37,551 nt of DNA from assembly GCA_964538405.1 (NCBI GenBank), contig CAZIET010000002.1, positions 1-37,551 of the forward strand, read 5' to 3'. Numbering within the stretch: the first letter of the stretch is position 1; each line of letters starts with the position of its first letter. The position numbers and the translations under genes were made by a program. Positions 28,544 to 36,393 of this stretch are shown here, piece after piece. The DNA comes from JAGVWT01 sp964538405 (GTDB lineage Archaea; Nanobdellota; Nanobdellia; Pacearchaeales; GW2011-AR1). The notes under the pieces are model-generated. The model was not told the DNA's origin, did not search any database, and saw only the letters and a program-made list of their open reading frames with translations.

Positions 28544-28987
28544 ATGACAAGGGTAAGTGCGGGATTATTGATGTTTCGAATTAAAGACAAGTTGGAAGTT
28601 TTTCTTGCGCATCACGGAGGTCCATTTTGGAAAGATAAGGATATTGGATCATGGACAATTCCAAAGGGAGAGGTTGAGAAAGGAGAGGAATTATTAGAAA
28701 CTGCGAAAAGAGAATTTGAAGAAGAAACAGGAATTGTTCCAGAAGGGGAATTTATCTTTCTTGGAGATGTAAAACAAAAATCAGGAAAGATTGTCCATGC
28801 ATGGGCTTTCAAAAAAGACTGGAGCGGACTTTTGAGACTGAATTATATTACTGTTGAAATAAGTGGAAATAAAATGAAGATCCCTGAGATTGACAAGGCA
28901 CAATATTTTACAATTGAAAAGGCAAAGGAAAAAATAAATCCTGCGCAAAAAGAATTCTTGGAAAGATTGGAGAAATTAATTTTCTAA
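28544..28987 (+). CDS. Nudix hydrolase
   Basis: 147 residues with a complete Nudix box, GEVEKGEELLETAKREFEEE then TGI (G42, E48, R56, E57, E60, E61, G63). Start MTRVSAGLLMFR is typical of Ap4A-type/NTP pyrophosphatases with a GLL entry. Substrate cannot be deduced; sanitising nucleoside diphosphate derivatives is likely. Divergent from aIF2-gamma. Ends overlapping a convergent secreted-protein gene by 4 bases. Confidence 0.88.
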   Translation: MTRVSAGLLMFRIKDKLEVFLAHHGGPFWKDKDIGSWTIPKGEVEKGEELLETAKREFEEETGIVPEGEFIFLGDVKQKSGKIVHAWAFKKDWSGLLRLNYITVEISGNKMKIPEIDKAQYFTIEKAKEKINPAQKEFLERLEKLIF

Positions 28988-29283
28988 TCGCAGAATTTTA
29001 TTCCATTATCGTAAAATTCTTGATATATTTGATGGTCAGGATCATTTTTTGAAATTTTGATTAATTTTTTATTAAGAATGGGGTCATTCGGAAAAAAGGC
29101 TTGATCAACTATATTGTCTCCATCTGCGTCTATAACAAAAAAATTGTGGGGGCTATCTTTTTGATCCACGTATCTGACTACTGATGGATAACAAGATGCC
29201 TTTAATATAAATTCCCTTTTTGCTTCTGAAGTTTGAGAAAGTAGGGTACCAAACAAAGCGAGTATTGACAAGGTTTTTTTCAT
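28984..29283 (-). CDS. Secreted protein with DADGDxxxD loop
   Basis: 99 residues. Signal peptide (KTLSILALFGTLLSQTSEA), then a small domain with FFVIDADGDNIVDQAFFPND, an EF-hand-like calcium loop, and Cys residues at both ends (KASCYPS; KFCD). The loop, the following FFP and the spacing to the C-terminal Cys parallel the protein at 25070-25534, so the two are distant paralogues. Last gene of a three-gene minus-strand group of small exported proteins. Confidence 0.65.
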   Translation of the reverse strand: MKKTLSILALFGTLLSQTSEAKREFILKASCYPSVVRYVDQKDSPHNFFVIDADGDNIVDQAFFPNDPILNKKLIKISKNDPDHQIYQEFYDNGIKFCD

Positions 29284-29286
29284 CTT

Positions 29287-29607
29287 TTAATCCTCACATC
29301 TTTCCCAATAACATGGTGGGAAATATTCTTGAGTAATTGGTTGTTCTTCTGTAACTTCTATCGGATGGAAGTCAACGTAATCTATATCACCGAAACATTC
29401 TCCTACATCTGCCTTTGTAAGCTGTGGTTTGAATTGTTCGTCTTTTTTGTCAAGTCGGCAGTCATATCCCTCTTCTGGCATGCTAAATTGCCTTGAGAAT
29501 GTAGAATTTAAAAGACTATTTCTGCCTTGTGCTAGACCAAGTCCGTAAGCTCCCGCCATAATTGATGCAGCGCTTAGCCCCATAATTAATTTTTTTGAAG
29601 TTTTCAT
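29287..29607 (-). CDS. Secreted small protein, unknown
   Basis: 106 residues, signal peptide (KKLIMGLSAASIMAGAYGLG) and an acidic, polar mature region with four Cys: DCRLDKK, GECFGD, PPCYWERCED. Pairing of Cys suggests disulfides outside the cell. No family recognised. Starts overlapping the upstream 69-residue gene by 4 bases and ends 4 bases before the next gene, so a three-gene operon. Confidence 0.6.
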   Translation of the reverse strand: MKTSKKLIMGLSAASIMAGAYGLGLAQGRNSLLNSTFSRQFSMPEEGYDCRLDKKDEQFKPQLTKADVGECFGDIDYVDFHPIEVTEEQPITQEYFPPCYWERCED

Positions 29608-29813
29608 CTTTGTATTTTTGAGATTTGAGAATCTGGGTGAAGTTCTGCCTGTACCATTTCCCCGTATTTTAAATCATAATTTGCATTCATCCTTTCAGGC
29701 AAAGTGCCAAATGAATATACTATAAATAATCCTAGTGCTATAATAGATCCCATATCCAAACCAAATTTTGTTCCATATCCTGAACTTAGATTTCTTTCAA
29801 TAGTTTTTGTCAT
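29604..29813 (-). CDS. Small membrane protein, unknown
   Basis: 69 residues with one membrane helix in the middle (SIIALGLFIVYSFGTLP) flanked by a basic N-terminus and an acidic tail. No family recognised. It is the first gene of a three-gene minus-strand operon of small exported proteins. Upstream lies TTTATAAAT (29852-29860), about 43 bp from the start, so this transcript probably carries a short leader, unlike most genes here. Confidence 0.55.
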   Translation of the reverse strand: MTKTIERNLSSGYGTKFGLDMGSIIALGLFIVYSFGTLPERMNANYDLKYGEMVQAELHPDSQISKIQR

Positions 29814-29893
29814 TTTGTTGAACTCTTTGTAAAAATAATACTAAAAGTGGATTTATAAATTTTCCTATTTTGTTACCACTAATTAATAACATA

Positions 29894-30340
29894 TCAAGCA
29901 GCAGGTTTTGCTTCTTCCTTTGGCTTGTTTTGGTCTGGAAATATTTCGGCGAGTTTCTTTGAACCTTCCTTCAATACTTTCAAATTAATCTGGACAATGT
30001 CTGGAGAAATCACCTTTCCCCTCACCGTTTTCCTTAATCTGAGTCCATTAGGCTTCATAGTGCTTCTTTTCTTTTTTCCTTCTCTTCTGGAACGCTTTTT
30101 CATTCCTGTTCCGTAGCCAAGCAAGACTCTTTTCAACGCAATGCCATCAACTTCCTTCAAGGAAGGGAACCCTGCCTTGTCGCTTGCTCCGACAATTTCA
30201 AACTGATAACCGCTTAAATCTCCAGAAATTTCCTTTCCGTCTACTTTATCATGCAATGATTTTCCAATTATTTCCTCGCTTTCCAAGTCCAGATGGAATG
30301 TCTTTCCCGTCTTTTCAGCAATGTTTATCTTGAATGGCAT
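29894..30340 (-). CDS. rps6e: Ribosomal protein S6e
   Basis: Small-subunit ribosomal protein S6e. MPFKINIAEKTGKTFHLDL, GDLSGYQFEIVGASDKAGFP, LLGYGTGMKKRSRREGKKKR and the basic RSTMKPNGLRLRKTVRG are diagnostic. 148 residues with a Lys/Pro/Ala-rich C-terminal tail. I chose the ATG at 30340, four codons after an alternative ATG (30352), because the protein family begins at MPFK and a TTTTTAAAC box is centred 25 bp from it. Confidence 0.92.
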   Translation of the reverse strand: MPFKINIAEKTGKTFHLDLESEEIIGKSLHDKVDGKEISGDLSGYQFEIVGASDKAGFPSLKEVDGIALKRVLLGYGTGMKKRSRREGKKKRSTMKPNGLRLRKTVRGKVISPDIVQINLKVLKEGSKKLAEIFPDQNKPKEEAKPAA

Positions 30341-30374
30341 GTTAGTTATCAATAAAGTCTGTTTTTAAACATTT

Positions 30375-30716
30375 TCAATATGGAGTTATAAGTTTTTCTC
30401 CATATAAGTCATATCTTCCCGGACCCACCCACCTTTTTTCTATTCTGTCATAACCAGCTCGCCTAAACTCTTCCATTCTTTCTGGCACCTCACTTTCTAG
30501 AATTTTTTCAGCAAGAACATCTTTTTTCCCTAAAGAAACAACATTGTTTACCTGTGAAGGTTTTCTGAAATTAAAATTATCAGAATCATCAGGCGATGTG
30601 GAATTTGAAGATGTAGGATCTTTTCTAGAAAAGCTTGGTCTTAAAACATCAGTGCGACTAACTGGTGCTTTTTGCTTTACCCTTACTAATTTGCTTAAAT
30701 CAACTAAATCTGCCAT
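30375..30716 (-). CDS. Unknown 113-residue protein with disordered N-terminal half
   Basis: 113 residues. The first half is Ser/Asp/Pro-rich and likely disordered (SFSRKDPTSSNSTSPDDSDN), the second half a charged helix region (VLAEKILESEVPERMEEFRR) ending RRAGYDRIEKRWVGPG, with a conserved-looking RYDLYGEK. No signal peptide. Family unknown. TATA-like TATTTAAAG sits 25 bp upstream of the ATG. Divergent from the mini-kinase at 30792. Confidence 0.5.
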   Translation of the reverse strand: MADLVDLSKLVRVKQKAPVSRTDVLRPSFSRKDPTSSNSTSPDDSDNFNFRKPSQVNNVVSLGKKDVLAEKILESEVPERMEEFRRAGYDRIEKRWVGPGRYDLYGEKLITPY

Positions 30717-30791
30717 ATTAGTTATTCAGAAAAATGGTATTTAAAGTTTTTCGATTCACAAGTCTTAAAAACAAAGAGACTAAATTTTTAT

Positions 30792-31292
30792 ATGAATCTA
30801 CGTGATGTTGTTGTGGATGGGAATAAATTTGAACTTATAAATGGAGGTGGGTTTGGAAAAATTTATAGAGTCAATCCAGAATTAGTTGTAAAAATTGTCA
30901 GGACACCTTCAACCATTGAGCGACAAAGAACTATACTTGAGGGTGAATATACCATTCAAAGGGCCTTATTTGAAAAAAGCATTTCTGTACCTGTTCCTAT
31001 TGGGGTTTTGGACTTACAAGTAGACAGATGGAGTGTTGTTCCTGGTTTTTTTATGCAGTACATTAAGGGTGTAAATTTGAGTGAGCTTTCAAAAGATGAA
31101 TATAAGGAGATCAACGAGATGGTGAAAAGAGAGATAGAAAAAGCCAAAGATTTAGGTTTTGTTATTGGCTTTGATGCACATTCTAAAAGAAATTCTATAT
31201 ATGGGGTAAATGGAAGAATTTATCTCATTGATTTTATGCACTGGGAGATGCCTGATGTTACATTCCCCACTCAGACTTCTTTTTCCTTTTGA
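30792..31292 (+). CDS. Minimal protein-kinase-like protein
   Basis: 166 residues, a reduced kinase fold: glycine loop NGGGFGKIYRV (18-22 GGGFG), VVKIV lysine (K34), a hinge-like FFMQYIKGVNLSELS, then a catalytic-loop-like FDAHSKRNSIYG and IDF (in place of DFG) near residues 137-157. The helical C-lobe ends abruptly. It resembles RIO/Bud32 or aminoglycoside-type small kinases, but no class is certain; it could be a Bud32-like partner of the KEOPS protein Kae1 (15946) only by weak analogy. Its last 35 bases overlap the convergent IF2/aIF5B gene. Confidence 0.6.
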   Translation: MNLRDVVVDGNKFELINGGGFGKIYRVNPELVVKIVRTPSTIERQRTILEGEYTIQRALFEKSISVPVPIGVLDLQVDRWSVVPGFFMQYIKGVNLSELSKDEYKEINEMVKREIEKAKDLGFVIGFDAHSKRNSIYGVNGRIYLIDFMHWEMPDVTFPTQTSFSF

Positions 31293-33012
31293 TTTCGGCG
31301 ATTTCCTGAAGTAATCTTATTTCATTCTGCGCAAGAACATCCTTGTTTTTCTTTAGATTTTTAAACTGAGATTCCGACATATCAGAATAAAGGAAATTTG
31401 AGTTTTTCATTTGTCTTTCAAAATTTAACCCCGGAACTGAAATTGCCAATTCCATCCCGGTAGTTGCTTCCGAAACAGACTTCTTTTCCAACTGCATATT
31501 CTTTATCCTCCCAATTTTTTCATCATTTTGATCAATCATGTTTATTCCTGTAATAGCCTTTCCAACCTCTACCCTCACTCCGAATATTGATGGGTTTTGA
31601 TTTCTGAAAACAAACTGCGGCAAGACTGTTAATTTAAACAGAGAACTTAATCCGAGAAGTTTTTTCTTTTCTATTTCAATTGCCTTTTCCTCACGGAATT
31701 TTTTTATATTATCTATTAATTTGTAAATAACATCCTCAGTAATAATCTTGATTTCCTTCCCTTGCATTTCTTTATCTTCTTCATCAACGGAAACATTGAA
31801 TCCGGCAATCAATGCGTCCACTTCATTTATTTTTATGTTGGCTTTTGCAGAAATCAAATCAGTTTTATTTATGTTTCCAATTCCAGCCTTTACAACTGAA
31901 ATATTATTTTCCTTTAACAAACTCAGTAATGCTTCCAGACTTCCAAGAGAATCTGCTTTTGCAATGATTCCCTGCTTTTCCGTTTTTATGTTTTCAAGGA
32001 TTTCTTTTTTGAAGATTTCCTTTATTTCATTCAGATTATTCTTGAATTTCATGAATGGCATTCCGGGAAGTATTTCAAACTTTTCCGTAAATTGAAGCTT
32101 TAATCCGGTTGCAGCATGAACTTCATCCTTTGGCTGGAATTTATTACTAAGGGGGACTATTTCCTCCAAAATTCTTATTCTTGTTGTTTTTGCATTACCT
32201 TCAATATCTGCAACTGCGATTTCATCATCCTTTGAAAGTTTTCCGCTGTAAAGTATTGATTCTGCATAGTTCATTGCCTTCTCCTTTTTTACTTCTAAGA
32301 TTATTCCCCTTGCATCTTCCTTTTGTGATAATTTCTCCCCGAGATACTTCTGGCTTAATCCACACAACACCATAATGAGTTCGGGAATTCCCTCTTTTGT
32401 TCTTGCGCTGCATGGAACCAATGCAAGATTTTTTGTGAAATCAGAAATATTGTAGAATAGTTCTGCATCATACCCAAACGAATTAAGCGATCCTACAATG
32501 GTCATATATCTTTCATCAAAGATCTGCTTTACATTGATTGGCTGGGTTTCAATATTTTTTCTTAGGTCAATATCTGGATTTTTGTTTGTTCTCCATCCAG
32601 AAATATTATCGATTTTATTCAGTGCTATAATAAAAGGAGTTTTATTTTTTTTCAGAATCTGTATAACTTCCTGAGTCTGTGGCTTTATTCCTTCATTGAT
32701 GTCTATTACAAGGATTGCAATATCTGCTAAGCTTCCTCCTCTCTTTCTCAGATTTGTAAATGATGCATGTCCCGGAGTATCTATGAATAAAAATCCGGGG
32801 ATGTCTATTTTCATTTTAGACTTAGTTATAAGGGGAAATGATTTTTTCAGTTGTTCAATGGGGTATAATGTAAAAGAGATTTTTTGGGTGATTCCGCCAG
32901 CTTCTTTTTCTTGAACCGAGCTCTCTCTAATTGAATCTAAAATGCTCGTTTTACCGTGGTCGACGTGACCTGCAACCGTGATGATCGGCTGTCGTATTAT
33001 CGTGTTTTCCAT
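31258..33012 (-). CDS. infB: Translation initiation factor aIF5B/IF2
   Basis: Universal GTPase that promotes subunit joining. 584 residues, a compact archaeal form without the long N-terminal extension. G1 AGHVDHGKTSILDSI, switch region EAGGITQKISFTLYP (archaeal I-G-A-x-x-x-P variant), G3 DTPGHASFTNLRKRGGSLAD, G4 NKIDNISGW, then the beta barrel and the C-terminal domain with QFVFRNQNPSIFGVRVEVG and the final SEWGM. Shares its 3' end with the mini-kinase gene (35-bp overlap) on the opposite strand. Confidence 0.94.
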   Translation of the reverse strand: MENTIIRQPIITVAGHVDHGKTSILDSIRESSVQEKEAGGITQKISFTLYPIEQLKKSFPLITKSKMKIDIPGFLFIDTPGHASFTNLRKRGGSLADIAILVIDINEGIKPQTQEVIQILKKNKTPFIIALNKIDNISGWRTNKNPDIDLRKNIETQPINVKQIFDERYMTIVGSLNSFGYDAELFYNISDFTKNLALVPCSARTKEGIPELIMVLCGLSQKYLGEKLSQKEDARGIILEVKKEKAMNYAESILYSGKLSKDDEIAVADIEGNAKTTRIRILEEIVPLSNKFQPKDEVHAATGLKLQFTEKFEILPGMPFMKFKNNLNEIKEIFKKEILENIKTEKQGIIAKADSLGSLEALLSLLKENNISVVKAGIGNINKTDLISAKANIKINEVDALIAGFNVSVDEEDKEMQGKEIKIITEDVIYKLIDNIKKFREEKAIEIEKKKLLGLSSLFKLTVLPQFVFRNQNPSIFGVRVEVGKAITGINMIDQNDEKIGRIKNMQLEKKSVSEATTGMELAISVPGLNFERQMKNSNFLYSDMSESQFKNLKKNKDVLAQNEIRLLQEIAEIKRKKKSEWGM

Positions 33013-33085
33013 TCTTTTTTGAGTAATTTTTCCCTTTTAGAGCTTTCTAAATTAAATTTAAATAATACAAAACACTGAATATTTC

Positions 33086-33247
33086 ATGGGAATGTGGTAT
33101 GGGCTTTTTTTTGCAGCCTTAACGGCTTTTCTAGCTTTTGAAACATACAAGTATTATTCGTATCTCGGCATGTGGGATGCCCGTATATTTATAGGATTGA
33201 TAATTGTCTGCGCAATTTTAACAGTAATTGATTTTATGGAAGAATAA
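33086..33247 (+). CDS. 53-residue double-membrane-spanning protein
   Basis: A short open frame, MGMWYGLFFAALTAFLAFE, a loop (TYKYYSYLGMW), then a second hydrophobic helix IFIGLIIVCAILTVIDF and MEE. Two membrane helices with a Tyr-rich loop. A TATA-like TAAATTTAAATA lies about 25-30 bp upstream, and the stop is 41 bases before the next membrane-protein gene. No family recognised; probably real, judged by composition and promoter. Confidence 0.5.
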   Translation: MGMWYGLFFAALTAFLAFETYKYYSYLGMWDARIFIGLIIVCAILTVIDFMEE

Positions 33248-33288
33248 AACAACATAATCTTTATAATCCTCCATACATTATTAAAATC

Positions 33289-33759
33289 ATGAAAGAGAAA
33301 GGGGGCGATGTTCTTCACGTCCGGAGTTCCAGAAAAATTTATTTTCCCATATATTTGATGATATTTATCCTTGTTTTGACTCTTGGAATTGCTAAGATTA
33401 CAGGAAAAGAAGTAAGCAATCTTACATTGAAACTTGCAATCGGATTCATAGTCGCATGTTTTGTAATTACTGAAGTTCACAGATTGGGAAGCTGGTATGA
33501 GGTCAATCCAAATGCATTAGTGGTTTCAAAAGGCCTTTTATCAAGGACAACAAGAAGGGTAGATTTGGTTTCAGTCAGCGATGCAGATACAAGACAGCAT
33601 GTTTGGCAGAGATTTCTTAATTATGGGGATGTAAGGGCCAGATTATTTTCAAAGGAAAGCACTGTTTTGATAAAAAATGTGAACAAGCCTGAGGAGTTCA
33701 TTGACTTTTTGGAAAAAAACATGAACAAGAAAAAAGCAGGAGAGGGGTCGCCAATATGA
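33289..33759 (+). CDS. Membrane protein with bacterial-type PH domain
   Basis: 156 residues: two membrane helices in the first half (FPIYLMIFILVLTLGIAKI and LAIGFIVACFVITEV), then a bPH-type domain: WYEVNPNALVVSKGLLSRTT, RRVDLVSVSDADTRQHVWQR, FLNYGDVRARLFS and PEEFIDFLEKNM. The pattern E..n..lv...G...r....i.l..i.......... ..l.g.GdV.i is that of the YdbT/DUF304 PH family, membrane proteins of unclear function. TATA CTTTATAATC is 25 bp upstream. Next gene starts 25 bases later. Confidence 0.78.
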   Translation: MKEKGGDVLHVRSSRKIYFPIYLMIFILVLTLGIAKITGKEVSNLTLKLAIGFIVACFVITEVHRLGSWYEVNPNALVVSKGLLSRTTRRVDLVSVSDADTRQHVWQRFLNYGDVRARLFSKESTVLIKNVNKPEEFIDFLEKNMNKKKAGEGSPI

Positions 33760-33784
33760 AAACAAAAATCAGGAGAATTTCATA

Positions 33785-34510
33785 ATGAGTGAGATAGAAT
33801 TCATAAAGAAAGACAGTAAAAAACACAAATCAAAAAAATACTACTTTAAGTGGGCATTATTTTTGATGTTTTTGGGAATTTTTGCGCTAATTATTTACAC
33901 TTCTTTCTTTGGGGGATTTGACTTTACAGGAAGTGTTATTAGTGGTGGTGGAGATATTATTAGCGGAACTACATCCGGAAAATCAATTGACTTTAGTTCT
34001 TCAACCACCGTGCCAGAATTGACATTAACCGGGAGCTTTGAAAAAGTGGAAGTCAGAGGGGGAGCTGAGTCATATCTTCAGGTAGGAGATCAGAAATTCT
34101 TTTTGGGAGATTCAAAGAACAATTACATTGTGTTTAGAAACTATGAAGGAGAAATAATTTTTGATTCAGGAAAGATTTCAAAATTAAATGGAAAGGCTGT
34201 TGAAACAACAATTAACGGAATTCTTGTAACTCCACAAACAAAAGAAACATCAAAAATAAATTTACAGACTCCAATCAATTATAATATGCTTATTTTGATA
34301 AATGAAGTACAGATAAAGAGAGCAACCTATGTGACTTCCGGAACAATAAATGTTGGGAATGGAAAAAATGCAATCAACATACAGGAAGAGCAGGTTACAA
34401 TTACTGGATTCAAGGGAAATCTTGAAGCAATAAACGGAAAGTTAAATCTTGCGGGAAAAATTCAGGGATTTGATGTTGCTGGGGAAACAAATATTCATAT
34501 TGGAAGTTAA
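33785..34510 (+). CDS. Membrane-anchored beta-rich extracellular protein
   Basis: 241 residues: basic cytoplasmic N-terminus (KKDSKKHKSKKYYFKW), one membrane helix (ALFLMFLGIFALIIYTSFF), FTGSV, a Ser/Gly/Thr linker and a beta-rich ectodomain with repeated strands (ELTLTGSFEKVEVRGGAESY; LNGKAVETTINGILVT; EAINGKLNLAGKIQGFDV) that suggests a beta-solenoid. Type II orientation. Function unknown. Probably in one transcript with the PH-domain protein. Confidence 0.65.
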   Translation: MSEIEFIKKDSKKHKSKKYYFKWALFLMFLGIFALIIYTSFFGGFDFTGSVISGGGDIISGTTSGKSIDFSSSTTVPELTLTGSFEKVEVRGGAESYLQVGDQKFFLGDSKNNYIVFRNYEGEIIFDSGKISKLNGKAVETTINGILVTPQTKETSKINLQTPINYNMLILINEVQIKRATYVTSGTINVGNGKNAINIQEEQVTITGFKGNLEAINGKLNLAGKIQGFDVAGETNIHIGS

Positions 34511-34513
34511 ATA

Positions 34514-35128
34514 TTATAACTGTCTTGTTCTCATCAAACAGAAATAAGGTTTGGGCTTTTCTTTATGTTGTTCAAGGGTTATGAGCCTGATTTCTAGTAT
34601 TTCAAATTCATTTCTAAAGAGTTGTTCAATATCTTCTTTAGAAAAGTGATATGGACCTTTAACATCTCCTTGGTCACTAGATGCAATTAAGACAAAATAA
34701 CCTCCTTTTTTCAAGAGCCTTTTAATGTTTGTAAGATATCCTGCCCTTTTTTCTTTAGGAATAAAATGAAAGCAAGCTCTGTCGTAGATAAATTGGAATG
34801 TTTCTTTTAGGGAATTAAGTTGAGATGCATCTTCGACTAAAAATTTTATTTTGACACCGTTCTTCTCTGCCCTTTTTTTAGCTTCTCCTATAGCATTGTT
34901 TGAAATATCGATAGCGGTAACTTCAAAACCATTTTTTGCCAAGAAAATAGAGTCGTTACCATGACCACAACCTAGTTCTAAAACTTTACATGGTTTAACA
35001 ATTTTACCTTTAACAAGCCTAACAAGTTCATCTTCGGATTGATTTACATCCCAGGGTGTAGATTTATTTGAATATACCTTTTCCCAATCTCTATACACAT
35101 CAGGAACTTCTAGTTCTTTATTAATCAT
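34514..35128 (-). CDS. Class I SAM-dependent methyltransferase
   Basis: 204 residues. Motif I VLELGCGHGNDSIFLAKNGF, motif II VTAIDISNNAIG, and later DASQLNSL, FQFIYDRACFHFI and YFVLIASS. It most resembles TehB/thiopurine-methyltransferase-like enzymes (N-terminal YSNKSTPWDV entry), which act on small molecules such as tellurite or thiols; substrate undefined. TATA box TTAAAAG lies 25 bp from its ATG. Its C-terminus is 4 bases from the preceding convergent gene stop. Confidence 0.82.
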   Translation of the reverse strand: MINKELEVPDVYRDWEKVYSNKSTPWDVNQSEDELVRLVKGKIVKPCKVLELGCGHGNDSIFLAKNGFEVTAIDISNNAIGEAKKRAEKNGVKIKFLVEDASQLNSLKETFQFIYDRACFHFIPKEKRAGYLTNIKRLLKKGGYFVLIASSDQGDVKGPYHFSKEDIEQLFRNEFEILEIRLITLEQHKEKPKPYFCLMRTRQL

Positions 35129-35174
35129 AATTAGTAGTAATAGAATGGGGTTAAAAGTTTTGCGAATTCATAAC

Positions 35175-35468
35175 TTAAATGCCAAATTTCTTCAAATCAA
35201 TTTTTCCGTTTTCTATTATGATTCCTTCCTTTTTTAACATTTCAATTTTCTTTTTTGTACCATGAGCAAATCCACCTACTTTTCCGTTTGATTTTATTAC
35301 ACGATGACACGCGATTTTTGGAGCATAGGGATTATTGTTCAGTGCATTTCCCACTGCGCGATAAGATTTTTTTCCTAATTTCTTTGAGATATTTTTGTAG
35401 GTTGTAACTTTTCCTTTGGGAATCTTTTTCAGAATTTCATAAACTCTTTTTTCAAAATCAGTTGGCAT
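35175..35468 (-). CDS. Alkylguanine-DNA alkyltransferase-type DNA-binding domain
   Basis: 97 residues, only the Ada/Ogt methyltransferase domain: FEKRVYEILKKIPKGKVTTY (wHTH), RAVGNALNNNPYAPKIACHRVI with reactive Cys (the usual PCHRV reads ACHRV), NGKVGGFAHG. The Cys is kept, unlike the alkyltransferase-like proteins that have Trp or Ala. The N-terminal domain is absent, giving a protein the size of archaeal minimal Ogt or ATL. It may repair O6-alkylguanine directly. Start overlaps the P-loop kinase by 11 bases. Confidence 0.85.
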   Translation of the reverse strand: MPTDFEKRVYEILKKIPKGKVTTYKNISKKLGKKSYRAVGNALNNNPYAPKIACHRVIKSNGKVGGFAHGTKKKIEMLKKEGIIIENGKIDLKKFGI

Positions 35469-35976
35469 TTTTTATATAATCTAATATTTTCTTAACATTT
35501 TTGTTTATATTTTCAGTTCCCATAATGTGCAGGTCTGCATGTTTTTTTGTGGGTTCCCCATATTTTTTATAAGATTTGACGACAATATTTTTGCTGTACC
35601 ATTCTTGGTTATCTTCATGACCAAATCTATCCAATCTTCTTTTTACTATAAGACTTTTAGGAATATCTGCATATATCTTCAAATCAAGAATATCTCTTAT
35701 CTTTTTGTTATATAACATATGAAAACCCTTAACAATTATAATTTTGTTCTTTAGTTTGACAATATCCCTCTCCAATCTCTTAAAATCTATACTTGATGGA
35801 TGTTCCCACTTTTTCCATTCTTTTCTAGAAGGAATTTTTCTACCATGATATTTCCAATAATCATCTGAATGCATTAATCCTGCCTTAAGCCTTTTTGTCA
35901 GGATTTCACTTATTGTTGTTTTGCCAGAACCGCTGGGACCAGTAATTCCAATAACAAATCTCTTTTTCGATTTCAT
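35458..35976 (-). CDS. Uridine/nicotinamide-riboside kinase-like P-loop kinase
   Basis: 172 residues. P-loop GPSGSGKTTISE (13-24), SDDYWKYHGR (the D-D-F/Y motif typical of uridine and nicotinamide riboside kinases), HPSSIDFKRLERDIV and VKGFHMLYN, then RRLDRFGHE and KKHADLHIMG. Likely phosphorylates a nucleoside or nicotinamide riboside; the choice between them cannot be made. Co-transcribed with the alkyltransferase. A TATA-like AATATTAAAA is 25 bp upstream. Confidence 0.78.
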   Translation of the reverse strand: MKSKKRFVIGITGPSGSGKTTISEILTKRLKAGLMHSDDYWKYHGRKIPSRKEWKKWEHPSSIDFKRLERDIVKLKNKIIIVKGFHMLYNKKIRDILDLKIYADIPKSLIVKRRLDRFGHEDNQEWYSKNIVVKSYKKYGEPTKKHADLHIMGTENINKNVKKILDYIKNAN

Positions 35977-36010
35977 TTTATAATAAAGAAATAAATATTA
36001 AAAAAGGTTC

Positions 36011-36274
36011 TTAGTAATCTGGTAATTCTTCATTCTGAGAAGAGGAACTTTGCGCTTCTTCTTTCAGATCCTCTTTAGTTACTAAATCTACCATTTCCTT
36101 GAATTTTGGAAAGTCTGAGGCAAGAATTCTAACCCCCTGTTTTGTGAATCCTGTATACCTGTCGCTAGTTACAAATTCTCTAATTGTTAATCCTTTTCTT
36201 CCACCAAAATCATCTAGTCTTACAACTATCTCTGTTGTGTCATTTTTCCTTATTTTTCCTAAATCTTTTTCCAT
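36011..36274 (-). CDS. PC4/YdbC-like ssDNA-binding transcription coactivator
   Basis: 87 residues with a PC4-like domain: EIVVRLDDFGGRKGLTIREF, DRYTGFTKQGVRILASDFPK, FKEMVDLV, the pattern of YdbC/PC4 proteins that bind single-stranded DNA. It has an acidic, Ser-rich tail ending SQNEELPDY, an acidic-aromatic tip like those of bacterial SSB proteins. TATA TTTTATAAAG is 25 bp from its ATG. Possible roles in transcription or replication follow from the family. Confidence 0.78.
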   Translation of the reverse strand: MEKDLGKIRKNDTTEIVVRLDDFGGRKGLTIREFVTSDRYTGFTKQGVRILASDFPKFKEMVDLVTKEDLKEEAQSSSSQNEELPDY

Positions 36275-36393
36275 ATCATTTCAAACTTTCTTAATTTTAT
36301 AAAGATTTAGCTTTCAGAACTGTCACTATTACGAAGCTGTACCTTAACTATTTAAACAAAAATCTCATTGTTTATCGACGTAAAAAATGTAAA

